DNA of 64,000 nucleotides from Caenispirillum salinarum_A (GCF_044803115.1 NZ_CP085224.1:806001-870000); one strand, 5' to 3'. Shown: positions 44,550 through 52,762, counted from the first letter of the stretch. Numbers and translations are program-made. Notes: generated by a model not told the origin, from the letters alone.

Positions 44550-45047
44550 ATGTATTCGGCCCCGCTCGACGCCGCGTCGCTCGACGCCAACCCCATCGAT
44601 CTCGTCGAAACCGTCGCCCTGTCCCGGGACTGGCCCGTCGATCGGCCCAGCGCCCAGGAAGCCGCCATGGACGTGCCCGGCCACTGGTGCGAGTACGGCC
44701 TGTTCTTCGCGTGGTCGCAGGACCTGGAAAGCCTGCACTTCACCTGCGCCTTCGACATGCGCATCCCCAAGGACCGCTGGCCCGACGCCTACGAGCTGCT
44801 CGCCCACCTGAACGAGCGCATGTGGCTGGGGCACTTCGCCCTGTGGCATGACGACGGCATCCCCATGTTCCGCCACACCGCCATGCTGCGCCACGGGCTG
44901 AACGAAGAGACGCTGGAGGAACTGATGGACCTGGCGGTGGAGGAGTGCGAGCGCTTCCACCCGGCCTTCCAGTTCCTCATCGACGGCGGCATGACGGCCC
45001 GGCAGGCCATCGACGCCGCCATGCTGGATACCGTCGGCGAGGCCTGA
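44550..45047 (+). CDS. YbjN-domain protein
   Basis: 165 residues, with the YbjN fold pattern: GHWCEYGLFFAWSQDLESLHFTCAFDMRIPKDRWPDAY-like strands and RMWLGHFALWHDDG, then FRHTAMLRHGLNEETLEELMDLAVEECERFHPAFQFL. Members are linked to sensory or stress regulation in E. coli and often precede proC in alphaproteobacteria, as here. AGGGAGGTG supports ATG 44550. Molecular function unknown. Confidence 0.82.
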   Translation: MYSAPLDAASLDANPIDLVETVALSRDWPVDRPSAQEAAMDVPGHWCEYGLFFAWSQDLESLHFTCAFDMRIPKDRWPDAYELLAHLNERMWLGHFALWHDDGIPMFRHTAMLRHGLNEETLEELMDLAVEECERFHPAFQFLIDGGMTARQAIDAAMLDTVGEA

Positions 45048-45065
45048 CCCCTCTCGCCGGCCGTA

Positions 45066-45121
45066 CGGGCCCCCGGAGCGCGCCGCCTCCATCCCAAGTC
45101 CGCGCTCCGGGGGCCGTTTTT
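45066..45121 (+). terminator. Intrinsic terminator after YbjN-like gene
   Basis: A 15-16-bp GC-rich stem (left arm 45067-45082, right arm 45101-45116) closed by TTTTT. It makes proC depend on its own promoter. Confidence 0.85.
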
Positions 45122-45234
45122 CCCGTCCGCCTCGCCCGGGCCTGTGCCTCGGGGCTTGATGCGGTGGGCCTCCTTCGCGTTTCATGCCGGGGCCTGGCAT
45201 TTTTCACACGCCCCACGCAAGGAGACGGTCCCCC

Positions 45235-46035
45235 ATGAGCATTTCCATCCTCCTCGTCGGCTGCGGCAAGATGGGCGGCGCCATGCTGTCCGGCTGGCTG
45301 GAGCATTCCGTGTCGCCCGAGAACGTGGTGGTGGTCGAGCCCAACGGGGTCGAGGAAACCACGGCCAAGGTCGTCCCCTCGGCCGACGCGGTGCCCCAGG
45401 GGTTCCGCCCCGACGTCGTGGTGCTGGCCGTCAAGCCGCAGATGATGGACGAGGTGGCCCCGGCCTTCGCGCGGTTCGCCTCCGACAAGACGGTCTTCCT
45501 GTCCATCGCCGCCGGCCGGACGCTCGCCTCGCTGCGCCGGGCCGTGGGGGCGGACGAGGCCGTGATCGTGCGGGCCATGCCCAACACGCCCTCGGCCGTC
45601 GGGCGGGGGATCACCGTCTGCTGCCCCGGTGAGGGCGTGACCGACGCCATGCGCGACACCTGCACCATGCTGCTGGAGGCCGTCGGCCAGGTGGCCTGGG
45701 TGGACGACGAGACCCAGATGGATGCCGTCACCGCCGTGTCGGGCTCGGGCCCGGCCTATGTTTTCGCGCTGACCGAGGCCATGGCGGCCGCCGGCGAGGA
45801 GGCGGGGCTGCCGGCGAACCTGGCCGCCATGCTCGCTCGCGCAACCGTGTGCGGCGCCGGGGAGTTGATGTACCGCGCCAGCGAGGACCCCGCCCGGTTG
45901 CGCGAAAACGTCACCAGCCCCGGCGGCACCACCGCGGCGGCGCTGGAGGTCCTGCGGGCCGACGACGGGTTTCCCGCGCTGCTGGAAAAGGCGGTGGCCG
46001 CCGCCGCCCGGCGGTCGAAGGAACTTGCGGGATGA
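45235..46035 (+). CDS. proC: Pyrroline-5-carboxylate reductase
   Basis: Last step of proline synthesis. 266 residues with NADP loop ILLVGCGKMGGAMLSGW, VVVLAVKPQMM, IVRAMPNTPSAVG and the C-terminal signature DAVTAVSGSGPAYVFALTEAM and RENVTSPGGTTAAALEVL. AAGGAGA lies before ATG 45235. Confidence 0.97.
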   Translation: MSISILLVGCGKMGGAMLSGWLEHSVSPENVVVVEPNGVEETTAKVVPSADAVPQGFRPDVVVLAVKPQMMDEVAPAFARFASDKTVFLSIAAGRTLASLRRAVGADEAVIVRAMPNTPSAVGRGITVCCPGEGVTDAMRDTCTMLLEAVGQVAWVDDETQMDAVTAVSGSGPAYVFALTEAMAAAGEEAGLPANLAAMLARATVCGAGELMYRASEDPARLRENVTSPGGTTAAALEVLRADDGFPALLEKAVAAAARRSKELAG

Positions 46036-46125
46036 TGTAGGGTTTCAAGCAGTAACACCCGGACGGCGGCTCGACGTTGGTGATCCGTCGTCCGGCCAGG
46101 CACTCGCGTTTCGCCAGGAGGGTTC

Positions 46126-46899
46126 ATGACCGCTTCCGATGCCCCGACCGACTTCGACGCCATCGGCGCCGCCGTCTTCGCCGTCGCCACGGCCAAGGGG
46201 TGGTCCAAGGTGACTCCGGCAGAGGTCGCCTTTCATGCCGGGCTGGACCCGCGCGACGTGGCGCGCTCCCATCCCGGCCACGAGGCCCTGGTGGACGAGG
46301 CCTTCCGCATGATCGACCGCCATGCCCTGGAAGGTCGCACCGAGCCCGACCCCAGCGAGCCGGTGCGCGAGCGCCTGTTTGACGTGCTCATGGCCCGATT
46401 CGAGGCGCTCAAGCCCCACCGCGAGGCCGTCGACCGCTACGTCCGCGGCCTGCCGCTGCACCCCATGACCGGCATGATCTCGGCGCTGCGGCTGGGGCGC
46501 TCCATGGCGCTGTCGCTGGAGGCGGCCGGCATCTCCGCGTCGGGCGTGCGCGGGTATGTGCGCATCAAGGGCCTTGCCTACACCTACCTGTGGGTGCTGC
46601 GGGTCTTTCTGAGCGACGACACCGAGGACCTGGCCCGCACCATGGCGGCGCTGGACAAGGCGCTGAAGAACGTCGACGACATCGTGGCCATGGTTCCGGG
46701 CCTGGGCTCCGGGGGGGTCCGCAACCCGTTTGCCGGCCCGGGGGCGGCGGCGGCCGAGACGGGGTCCGGCATGGAACCGGCACCGGGCGAGGGCGCCGGC
46801 CCCGACGAACCCGTCATGAAGGCGCCCGGCACCGACGCCAGGCCGGCCCGCACGACTCCGACCGGGGACGAACCCGAAATCGAGCCCGGCGACGACTGA
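46126..46899 (+). CDS. TetR-like protein
   Basis: 257 residues. The N-terminal 50 residues read like a TetR HTH (AAVFAVATAKGWSKVTPAEVAFHAGLDPRDVARSHPGHEALVDEAF), and the middle part is all-helical. A C-terminal 60-residue tail is low-complexity, rich in Pro, Gly and Glu. Sits 91 bases after proC and before the phasin gene, which it might regulate (inference). Confidence 0.65.
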   Translation: MTASDAPTDFDAIGAAVFAVATAKGWSKVTPAEVAFHAGLDPRDVARSHPGHEALVDEAFRMIDRHALEGRTEPDPSEPVRERLFDVLMARFEALKPHREAVDRYVRGLPLHPMTGMISALRLGRSMALSLEAAGISASGVRGYVRIKGLAYTYLWVLRVFLSDDTEDLARTMAALDKALKNVDDIVAMVPGLGSGGVRNPFAGPGAAAAETGSGMEPAPGEGAGPDEPVMKAPGTDARPARTTPTGDEPEIEPGDD

Positions 46900-46955
46900 C
46901 TGCCGTCGGTCCGGCGTGCCGCAGAGCGTGAATTTTTTGTGGTACGGCATGACCG

Positions 46956-46999
46956 TTGTGCGGCGCAGCATATTTCGACTTGACTTGTGCGGTTGCGAA
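46956..46999. promoter_or_regulatory. Candidate PhaR-type operator and phasin promoter
   Basis: TTGTGCGG is repeated at 46956-46963 and 46985-46992. The first continues as a TGCGGCGCAGCA dyad, the second as TGCGGTTGC. TTGACT (46980-46985) is a -35 candidate overlapped by the second copy. PhaR repressors of phasin genes in related bacteria bind TGC-rich dyads, so this is a plausible operator for the phasin gene 51 bases downstream. Confidence 0.5.
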
Positions 47000-47049
47000 A
47001 ACTAGCGTCTTTCCACGGAGATTTAACCCAATTGGAGGGAGGTGACCCG

Positions 47050-47505
47050 ATGGCCGCCAAGACCGACATGCCGTTCGATTTCGACATGAGCAAGTACCTG
47101 ACCGAGATGAAGGTTCCGGGCGTGGACATGGATGCCATGGTCGCCACCCAGCAGAAGAACCTGGAAGCCCTGACCGCCGCCAACCGCCTGGCGTTCGAGG
47201 GCATGCAGGCGATCATGAAGCGCCAGACCGAGATCGTGCGTCAGGCCGTGGAAGAATCCGCCGCCGCCGCCACCGGCGTCGCCGGTGCGCAGACCCCGAC
47301 CGACAAGATGGTCAAGCAGACCGAGGTCACCAAGGAGACCTTCGAGCGCACCATTTCCAACATGCGCGAGCTGTCGGAGCTGGTCGCCAAGTCCAACACC
47401 GAGGTGCTGGACCTGCTGAACAAGCGTTTCACCGAGGTCCTGGACGAGGTGAAGACCACCGTCGCCAAGTCCGGCCAGCAGATCCCGGGTGCGGCGAAGA
47501 AGTAA
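47050..47505 (+). CDS. phaP: Phasin family protein (PHA granule)
   Basis: 151-residue amphipathic helical protein of the alphaproteobacterial phasin type, with NLEALTAANRLAFEGMQAIMKRQTEIVRQAVEES and NMRELSELVAKSNTEVLDLLNKRFTEVLDEVK. It coats polyhydroxyalkanoate granules, which fits the acetyl/crotonyl-CoA metabolism encoded at 4-9 kb. GGAGGTG precedes ATG 47050. A terminator follows. Confidence 0.9.
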   Translation: MAAKTDMPFDFDMSKYLTEMKVPGVDMDAMVATQQKNLEALTAANRLAFEGMQAIMKRQTEIVRQAVEESAAAATGVAGAQTPTDKMVKQTEVTKETFERTISNMRELSELVAKSNTEVLDLLNKRFTEVLDEVKTTVAKSGQQIPGAAKK

Positions 47506-47537
47506 TCCTCGCCGCCACGGCATCCGCCGAGCGTTGC

Positions 47538-47572
47538 ACCGGCCGCCCCGCATCCCGCAGGGCGGCCGGTTT
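47538..47572 (+). terminator. Intrinsic terminator after phasin gene
   Basis: An 11-bp perfect stem (ACCGGCCGCCC with GGGCGGCCGGT) followed by TTGCGTT. Ends the phasin transcript. Confidence 0.75.
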
Positions 47573-47657
47573 GCGTTGGGGCGGTTGTCTTGGCCGAATG
47601 ATGGCGCTGGGTTAGGGGACGTAGTGGGTGAGGCGCGGACACGCCCCACACTTTGCC

Positions 47658-47750
47658 TTAGGTATCGGAGTGGACCCGGAGGCTGAAGGTCAAGGCGCCC
47701 CGGCACTTTTCGATTCCAAGGGTGATACGAAGCCTGGATAACCAGGTCAT
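47658..47750 (-). CDS. Putative small protein A, 30 residues
   Basis: Begins MTWLSRLRITLGIEK and ends LTFSLRVHSDT. A very strong GGAGGAGG site lies five bases before the ATG. The peptide is basic at the N-terminal half and amphipathic, with conserved W3, R6, R8, E14, K15, R17 and the end LRVH-x-D. 19 of 30 positions match copy B, with no indels. However, most codon differences are non-synonymous, so protein-level selection is not shown. Function unknown; toxin-like, membrane-active or leader-peptide roles are all possible. Confidence 0.5.
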   Translation of the reverse strand: MTWLSRLRITLGIEKCRGALTFSLRVHSDT

Positions 47751-47852
47751 CGCATCCTCCTCCGTCGGTCGGCGGGGCCTCCGCCACGGTCGGGGACGCC
47801 CAATCTTCCCCGGTCGCGCCGCCTGACCCCGGCGCTGCTGCTTTCGCCGACC
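47751..47852 (-). ncRNA. Structured leader of small ORF A
   Basis: On the minus strand: GGTCGGCG (5' end) can pair with CGCCGACC close to the ribosome site. Inside lie GGTC/GACC, CGGGGA/TCCCCG and GGCGG/CCGCC helices. The last overlaps the 3' arm of the outer stem, so the two are alternatives. About 8 differences in 101 bases from copy B keep these helices paired. Confidence 0.5.
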
Positions 47853-48004
47853 GGGTGTCGCGACACACCGATTCGCTGCCGCAGACAACGAACAGCCGTG
47901 CTGGAAATGCCGCACCGCTCAGTCAGGTGCGTTGCGAGGAAAGGGCGCGTGCGCTAGATTTATGGACGGAGTGGGTGAGGCGCGCCAACGCCCCACCCGT
48001 TTCC

Positions 48005-48097
48005 TTATGAGTCGAAGTGGACCCGGAGAGCGAGGATCAGGGCGCTCCGGGTCTTTTCGATTCTAAGGGTGACACGAAGCCTGGCTAACCAGTTCAT
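48005..48097 (-). CDS. Putative small protein B, 30 residues
   Basis: Begins MNWLARLRVTLRIEK and ends LILALRVHFDS, with the same GGAGGAGG site five bases upstream as copy A. It is more hydrophobic in the second half (SALILALRV) than copy A. The frame is intact and collinear with A. No homologue is recognised. Confidence 0.5.
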   Translation of the reverse strand: MNWLARLRVTLRIEKTRSALILALRVHFDS

Positions 48098-48199
48098 CGT
48101 ATCCTCCTCCGTCGGTCGGCGGGGCCTCCACCTCGGTCGGGGAAGCCCATCCTCCCCGATCGCGCCGCCTGACCTCGGCGCTGCTGCTTTCGCCGACCA
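48098..48199 (-). ncRNA. Structured leader of small ORF B
   Basis: Same plan as leader A: outer arms at 48191-48198 and 48114-48121 (plus-strand coordinates) are identical to A. In the inner helices GACC is changed to GATC and GGCGG to GGTGG, both retaining wobble pairing. The loop of the CGGGGA/TCCCCG hairpin varies while its stem does not. This suggests a conserved RNA fold ahead of the ORF. Confidence 0.5.
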
Positions 48200-48338
48200 T
48201 CGCCATCCAAGCCGGATTCGGTGCCTGCCGCAACGGATAATGCAACTTCCGGTAAGTCCTCCGGCCCAGGCTTGCTCTTCTTCAGCCGGTGCGGCTAGGC
48301 TTCTTGCTCTCTCCCACCATTGCACGGAGCGCCCGGCC

Positions 48339-48689
48339 ATGGCCCAGGATGACGGCACCATCACCTTCGACGATTTCCTGAAGGTCGACATCCGCGTCGG
48401 CACCATTGTCCGCGCCGAGCCCTATCCGGAGGCCCGCAAGCCGGCCATCAAGATGTGGATCGACTTCGGGCCGGAGATCGGCGAACGGCGCACCTCCGCC
48501 CAGGTCACCGCCCACTATACGCCCGAAAGCCTGGAGGGTCGGCAGGTGGCGGCGGTCGTCAACTTCCCGCCCAAGCAGATCGGCAAGTTCATGTCCGAAT
48601 GCCTGGTTCTGGGCTTCGCCGATCCCGACGGCGGCATCGTCCTCATCGCGCCGGACCAGACCGTGCCCAACGGCCAGCGGCTGCACTGA
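48339..48689 (+). CDS. tRNA-binding protein, CsaA-like
   Basis: 116 residues forming one OB-fold EMAP-type tRNA-binding domain: FDDFLKVDIRVGTIVRAEPYPEARKPAIKMWIDFG, VNFPPKQIGKFMSECLVLGF and a C-terminal VPNGQRLH. Matches the stand-alone CsaA type (about 110 residues), reported as an export-related chaperone with tRNA-binding ability. Plus-strand gene beginning 140 bases after copy B. Confidence 0.9.
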   Translation: MAQDDGTITFDDFLKVDIRVGTIVRAEPYPEARKPAIKMWIDFGPEIGERRTSAQVTAHYTPESLEGRQVAAVVNFPPKQIGKFMSECLVLGFADPDGGIVLIAPDQTVPNGQRLH

Positions 48690-48774
48690 ACCGGCGCTTA
48701 CGCCCGATTCCCGATTGACCTGCTCGGGTATAACCGGTTGTCATTGCTGCACAACAACCGGGAGGACGTCACGC

Positions 48775-49995
48775 ATGGCTTTCACCATTTTCCGCTTCCC
48801 AGCCGCCCTGGCGCTCGCGCTGGGCCTCGCGGCCGGCGGCCAGGCCGCCGCCTATGACGAGTTGGTGGAGAAGCAGGTCTTCGAGATGCCCGAATACACC
48901 ACCGCCGGCGGCGAGACCATCGCGCCGGTCAAGGTGGGATGGGAGGCCTACGGCACCCTGAACGAGGCGAAGGACAACGCCATCCTCATCACGCATTTCT
49001 TTTCCGGCACCGGCCATGCCGCCGGAAAGTATGCCGAGGACGACGCCGCGCCGGGCTACTGGGACAGCATCATCGGCCCCGGCAAGCCGCTCGACACCGA
49101 AACGTACTACGTCATCGCGTCGGACACGCTGGTGAACCTGAACACCGGCGACCCCACCGTCACCACCACCGGCCCCGCCAGCATCAATCCGGACACTGGC
49201 GAGCCATGGGGCATGGACTTCCCGGTGGTGACCATCCGCGATTTCGTCAACGTCCAAAAGGCGCTGGTGGAAAGCCTGGGGATCAAGCGACTGCACGCCG
49301 TCATGGGCCCCTCCATGGGCTCCTTGCAGGCCTACGAGTGGGCGAGCGCCTATCCCGACATGGTGGAGCGCGTCATTCCCGTCATCGGCTCGGGCGCGTC
49401 GGACGCCTACCTGATCGGCTGGCTGAACGCCTGGGCCGCGCCCATCAAGCTGGACCCCAACTGGAACGGCGGCGCCTACTACGACGGCACGCCGCCCACC
49501 GCTGGGCTGGCCGAGGCGCTGAAGCTGGTGACCCTGCACGCCAACCACTGGGAATGGGCCGACGACACCTTCGGCCGCACCTGGGCCGACGAGGCCGCCG
49601 ATCCCGCCCGGAGCATGACGGCGCAGTATCAGGTGGAAGCCGTGCTGGACCAGGTGTCCGCCGCCCGCGCGGCCAAGTCCGACGCCAACCATTTTCTGTA
49701 CCTGGTGAAGGCCAATCAAGCCTTCCTGACCGGTCACGGCGGATCGCTGGCCGACGGACTGGCCGCCATCGAGGCGCCGGCGCTGGTGATCCACGCGCCC
49801 GAGGACCTGATCTTCTTCCCGGAAGCGGTGCGTGAGACGGCGACGCTGATCGGAGCCGACGGCACGCCGGTGGACATCGTGGAGCTTCAGGGGACCCGCG
49901 GCCATCTGGACGGCGTCATCGGCATCGCCCAGGCCGGCGACGCGATTCGGGCCTTTCTGGCGCAGGACGTGCCGGAACCGGCGGCTGCCGACTGA
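48775..49995 (+). CDS. Secreted MetX-like alpha/beta hydrolase
   Basis: 406 residues. A clear signal peptide (MAFTIFRFPAALALALGLAAGGQAAA) precedes an alpha/beta-hydrolase of the homoserine O-acetyltransferase superfamily: VKVGWEAYGTLNEAKDNAILITHFFSGTGH, nucleophile elbow GPSMGSLQAYEWA, acid in HAPEDLIFFP and histidine in RGHLDGV. MetX proper is cytosolic, so a periplasmic member probably acts as a hydrolase or acyltransferase on an unknown substrate. GGGAGGA precedes ATG 48775. Confidence 0.85.
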   Translation: MAFTIFRFPAALALALGLAAGGQAAAYDELVEKQVFEMPEYTTAGGETIAPVKVGWEAYGTLNEAKDNAILITHFFSGTGHAAGKYAEDDAAPGYWDSIIGPGKPLDTETYYVIASDTLVNLNTGDPTVTTTGPASINPDTGEPWGMDFPVVTIRDFVNVQKALVESLGIKRLHAVMGPSMGSLQAYEWASAYPDMVERVIPVIGSGASDAYLIGWLNAWAAPIKLDPNWNGGAYYDGTPPTAGLAEALKLVTLHANHWEWADDTFGRTWADEAADPARSMTAQYQVEAVLDQVSAARAAKSDANHFLYLVKANQAFLTGHGGSLADGLAAIEAPALVIHAPEDLIFFPEAVRETATLIGADGTPVDIVELQGTRGHLDGVIGIAQAGDAIRAFLAQDVPEPAAAD

Positions 49996-50005
49996 GGTTC
50001 CGCGT

Positions 50006-51439
50006 CTAGACCGGCAGTTCCACCCGCACCCGCAGGCCACCGAGGGGGCTGCGGTCCAGCGTGATGTCGCCGCCGTGGCCGCGCACGATGTCGCGGGCGA
50101 TGGTCAGGCCCAGGCCGGTGCCGCCGGTCTTGGGATTGCGCGAGCCTTCCAGCCGGACGAAGGCCTTGAACACGGCTTCGCGCTTGTCCTCGGGGATGCC
50201 GGGGCCGTCGTCGTCGATGAGGATGACGATGGTCCCGTCCCGCACCCCGGCGCGCACCGCCACATGGCTGCCATAGCGCATGGCGTTGCCGATCAGGTTC
50301 TGCAGGCAGCGCTCCATGGCATTGCGCTTGAGCGGCAGCACCAGGTCGCGCTCCAGGTGCAGGTCGACGGGGTGGTTCTGGCGGCGGAAGCGCGCCGCCA
50401 CCTCGGAGAGCAGGGCGCCCAGGTCGGTGGGGGCGATGCTTTCCGTCCCCTCGCCGCGGGCGAAGGCCAGATAGTCGTTGAGCATGCGCTCCATCTCGGC
50501 GATGTCCTCGCGCAGGGCGGCGACGTCCTCGTCCTCGTCGTCAAGCATGGCGAGTTGCAGCTTCATGCGCGTCAGCGGCGTGCGCAGGTCGTGGGAGACG
50601 CCGGCCAGCATTTCCGTGCGCTGTTCGATCTGGCGGGTGATGCGCTCGCGCATCTGATTGAAGGCCAGGCTGGCCTGCCGCACCTCGCGCGCGCCTTCCA
50701 CCTTCAGGCGCGGTACCTCGCGGCCCTTGCCGAAGCTGTTGGCGGTGGCGGCCAGGCGCCGGACGCTGCGCACCTGGTTGCGCATGAAGACGGTGGCGAT
50801 GCCCATCAGAAGCATTGACGTGCCCACCATCCACAGCACGAAAATGTAGGTGGTGGAACTGAACAGACGCTTGCGCGGGGCCAGCACGCGCAGCACGCCG
50901 TCGGCCAGCTGAACGCGGATTTCCACCCGGTCCTCCACCGACTCGGTGTCGATGATGAAGGGCCGCCGCACCCGCTCGTCCAGCGCGTTCACCAGGGCGT
51001 TTTCCATCTGGCCCCAGGGCTCGGCCTTGGCGCGGTTGGGCAGGATGGCCCCCTCGTGCAGGGTGATCGCCAGTTGCAGGCGGTGGTGCACGGTGGTCAG
51101 AAGCTGGGCGCGCGCTTCCTCGTCCGGCATCCGGCGCAGCATGTCGGACACCAGCGCGATCTCGCCCGCCAGGCCGCCGGTCAGGCGGCGGAGCATGCTG
51201 TCCCAGTGGCGGTCGTAGAAGATGATGGCCGCCACCACCTGCGTGATGACCAGAGGCGTGATGATGATGAGCAGCGACCGCCCCATCAGCCCGCGCGGCG
51301 CCAGCCTCTTCAGGCTGCGTGGCGTGCGCAGCAGGCGCCGGCGGCGCGGCCGGTCGTCGCGGGCGGGGTCGGCCGTGCGGCCGGCGTCCTTCGTGTCGTC
51401 GGCGCCCGTTCCGCCGGAGCGTGAGATGGAAATGCCCAT
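50006..51439 (-). CDS. EnvZ-type membrane sensor histidine kinase
   Basis: 477 residues, two membrane helices (about residues 57-77 and 203-223) enclosing a periplasmic sensor of about 125 residues. These are followed by HAMP, a HisKA with phospho-acceptor His in LAGVSHDLRTPLTRM, and an ATPase domain (NLIGNAMRYG, DDDGPGIPE, GGTGLGLTIARDIV). Encoded 62 bases after the OmpR-type regulator, so probably its partner. Start 51439 removes a spurious N-terminal frame. Confidence 0.92.
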   Translation of the reverse strand: MGISISRSGGTGADDTKDAGRTADPARDDRPRRRRLLRTPRSLKRLAPRGLMGRSLLIIITPLVITQVVAAIIFYDRHWDSMLRRLTGGLAGEIALVSDMLRRMPDEEARAQLLTTVHHRLQLAITLHEGAILPNRAKAEPWGQMENALVNALDERVRRPFIIDTESVEDRVEIRVQLADGVLRVLAPRKRLFSSTTYIFVLWMVGTSMLLMGIATVFMRNQVRSVRRLAATANSFGKGREVPRLKVEGAREVRQASLAFNQMRERITRQIEQRTEMLAGVSHDLRTPLTRMKLQLAMLDDEDEDVAALREDIAEMERMLNDYLAFARGEGTESIAPTDLGALLSEVAARFRRQNHPVDLHLERDLVLPLKRNAMERCLQNLIGNAMRYGSHVAVRAGVRDGTIVILIDDDGPGIPEDKREAVFKAFVRLEGSRNPKTGGTGLGLTIARDIVRGHGGDITLDRSPLGGLRVRVELPV

Positions 51440-51501
51440 CGCGGTCTCGTCCGTCCTCTTGGCCCGGTGGCCCGGTGGCCCGGTGGCTTGGTGGCCTGCT
51501 G

Positions 51502-52218
51502 TCAGTCGGGCCGCAGCATGTATCCCTTGCCGCGCACGGTCTGAAGATAGCGCGGCAGCCGCGGGTCGTCCTCCAGCTTCTTGCGCAGGCGGGTGACCTG
51601 GACGTCGACGTTGCGCCCGGCGCCGCTGGTGCCGGTCAGCGCCGCCAGGTCCTCGCGGCCGAGCACCTCGAAGGGATGGTCGGCCAACGCGCGCAGCAGT
51701 GCGGCCTCCGCCCCCGTCAGATGGACGCGGACGCCGTCGTGGCACAGGTCCTCGCGCATGCGGTCGTACTGGAACGCGCCGAAGCGCAGGACCGGCGGGA
51801 CGTCGATCGCCGCCGCCTCGGCCGCCGGCGCCGGGGCCGGTGTCGTGCGGCGCAGGATGGAGGCGATGCGCAGCAGCAGTTCGCGCGGCTCGAACGGCTT
51901 GGCCAGATAGTCGTCGGCCCCGTTGGCCAGTCCGTTGATGCGGTCCTCGGTCTCGCTCATGGCCGTCAGCATGAGAATGGGTACCGCCGCACCGTCGGCG
52001 CGCAGGGCCTTGGTAAGGTCCAGGCCATTCTCGCCCGGCATCATGACGTCCAGCACCAGAAGGTCGAAGGCCAGCGCCGCCATCTGTGCCCGCGCCTCGG
52101 CGGCATCGGCCGCGGTGGAGATTAGATAGCCGTGGTCGGTCAGGTACTTGCGCAGCAGGCGGCGCAGGCGTTCGTCGTCGTCGACCACCAGGATGTGGGG
52201 CGCCTCGTCGGCGGTCAT
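51502..52218 (-). CDS. OmpR-type response regulator, PetR-like
   Basis: 238 residues from ATG 52218 (GGAGA eight bases before it; ATG 52227 is too near that site). Receiver: ILVVDDDERLRRLLRKYL, phospho-Asp in LLVLDVMMPGENGLD, Lys in DDYLAKPFEP. Winged-helix output domain ends GRNVDVQVTRLRKKLEDDP and VRGKGYML. With the MarR-type gene just upstream it matches the petP-petR pair linked to cytochrome bc1 expression in Rhodobacter. Confidence 0.92.
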   Translation of the reverse strand: MTADEAPHILVVDDDERLRRLLRKYLTDHGYLISTAADAAEARAQMAALAFDLLVLDVMMPGENGLDLTKALRADGAAVPILMLTAMSETEDRINGLANGADDYLAKPFEPRELLLRIASILRRTTPAPAPAAEAAAIDVPPVLRFGAFQYDRMREDLCHDGVRVHLTGAEAALLRALADHPFEVLGREDLAALTGTSGAGRNVDVQVTRLRKKLEDDPRLPRYLQTVRGKGYMLRPD

Positions 52219-52249
52219 GCGGATCATCTCCGTCTTGCGGGCGGCCGGG

Positions 52250-52762
52250 TCAGGGGCGGCGGCGCCGGCCGGGCGGTGCGGCGGCGGCCTGGAAATGGCT
52301 GCGGTCGGGCTCGTCGATCATGCCCGTCAGCACCTTGCGGAAGCCGTCCACCGCCCCCGGCCCCGCCTCGCGGAAGGCGCGGGCGATGCGGCGGCGCTGG
52401 CGTTCGGTCAGTTCGGCTTCCAGCGCGATGCCCTTGTCGGTCAGTTCAAGCAGGCGCTGGCGCCGGTCGCGGGTGCCCTGCTTCTGGGTGATGAAGCCCT
52501 CGCGCACCAGTTGGCTGAGCACGCGCGACAGGCTCTGCTTGGTGATCTTCAGGATGCCCAGAAGTTCGCTCACGCTCATGCCCGGGCGGCGGCCGACGAA
52601 GTAGATGACGCGATGGTGCGCCCGCCCGAAGCCGTGCTTGGCGAGCATGGCATCGGCCTCGCCGGTGAAGTCGCGATAGGCGAAGAACAGAAGCTCGATG
52701 CCCTGGCGAAGCTCCTCCTCGCGGAGGAACAGAAGGTTGGCGCCGGATTTGATGTCTGACAT
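52250..52762 (-). CDS. MarR-family regulator, PetP-like
   Basis: 170 residues. The winged helix contains HHRVIYFVGRRPGMSVSELLGILKITKQSLSRVLSQLVREGFITQ, then a wing with RDRRQRLLELTDKG. Located 31 bases upstream of the OmpR-type gene, so likely one operon with it and the EnvZ-type kinase. Start 52762 (MSDIKSGAN) is chosen over an AT-rich upstream extension. Confidence 0.88.
   Translation of the reverse strand: MSDIKSGANLLFLREEELRQGIELLFFAYRDFTGEADAMLAKHGFGRAHHRVIYFVGRRPGMSVSELLGILKITKQSLSRVLSQLVREGFITQKQGTRDRRQRLLELTDKGIALEAELTERQRRRIARAFREAGPGAVDGFRKVLTGMIDEPDRSHFQAAAAPPGRRRRP

Larger units (their letters stand above)
47622..47852 (-). repeat. Tandem 231-bp unit, copy A
   Basis: One of two direct copies (the other at 47969-48199) separated by 116 bases. 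Read on the minus strand each unit is: structured leader (about 100 bases), GGAGGAGG ribosome site, 30-codon ORF, then a terminal hairpin (here GTGAGGCG 47628-47635 with CGCCCCAC 47642-47649). The copies are clearly diverged, so the duplication is not recent. Confidence 0.8.
47969..48199 (-). repeat. Tandem 231-bp unit, copy B
   Basis: Second copy of the leader plus small-ORF unit. Its terminal hairpin is stronger than in A: GGGTGAGGCG (47973-47982) with CGCCCCACCC (47989-47998), one G-U-type pair on the minus strand, followed on the plus strand by GTTTCCTT. The spacer between copies (47853-47968) holds no gene and probably includes the promoter of copy A. Confidence 0.8.
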
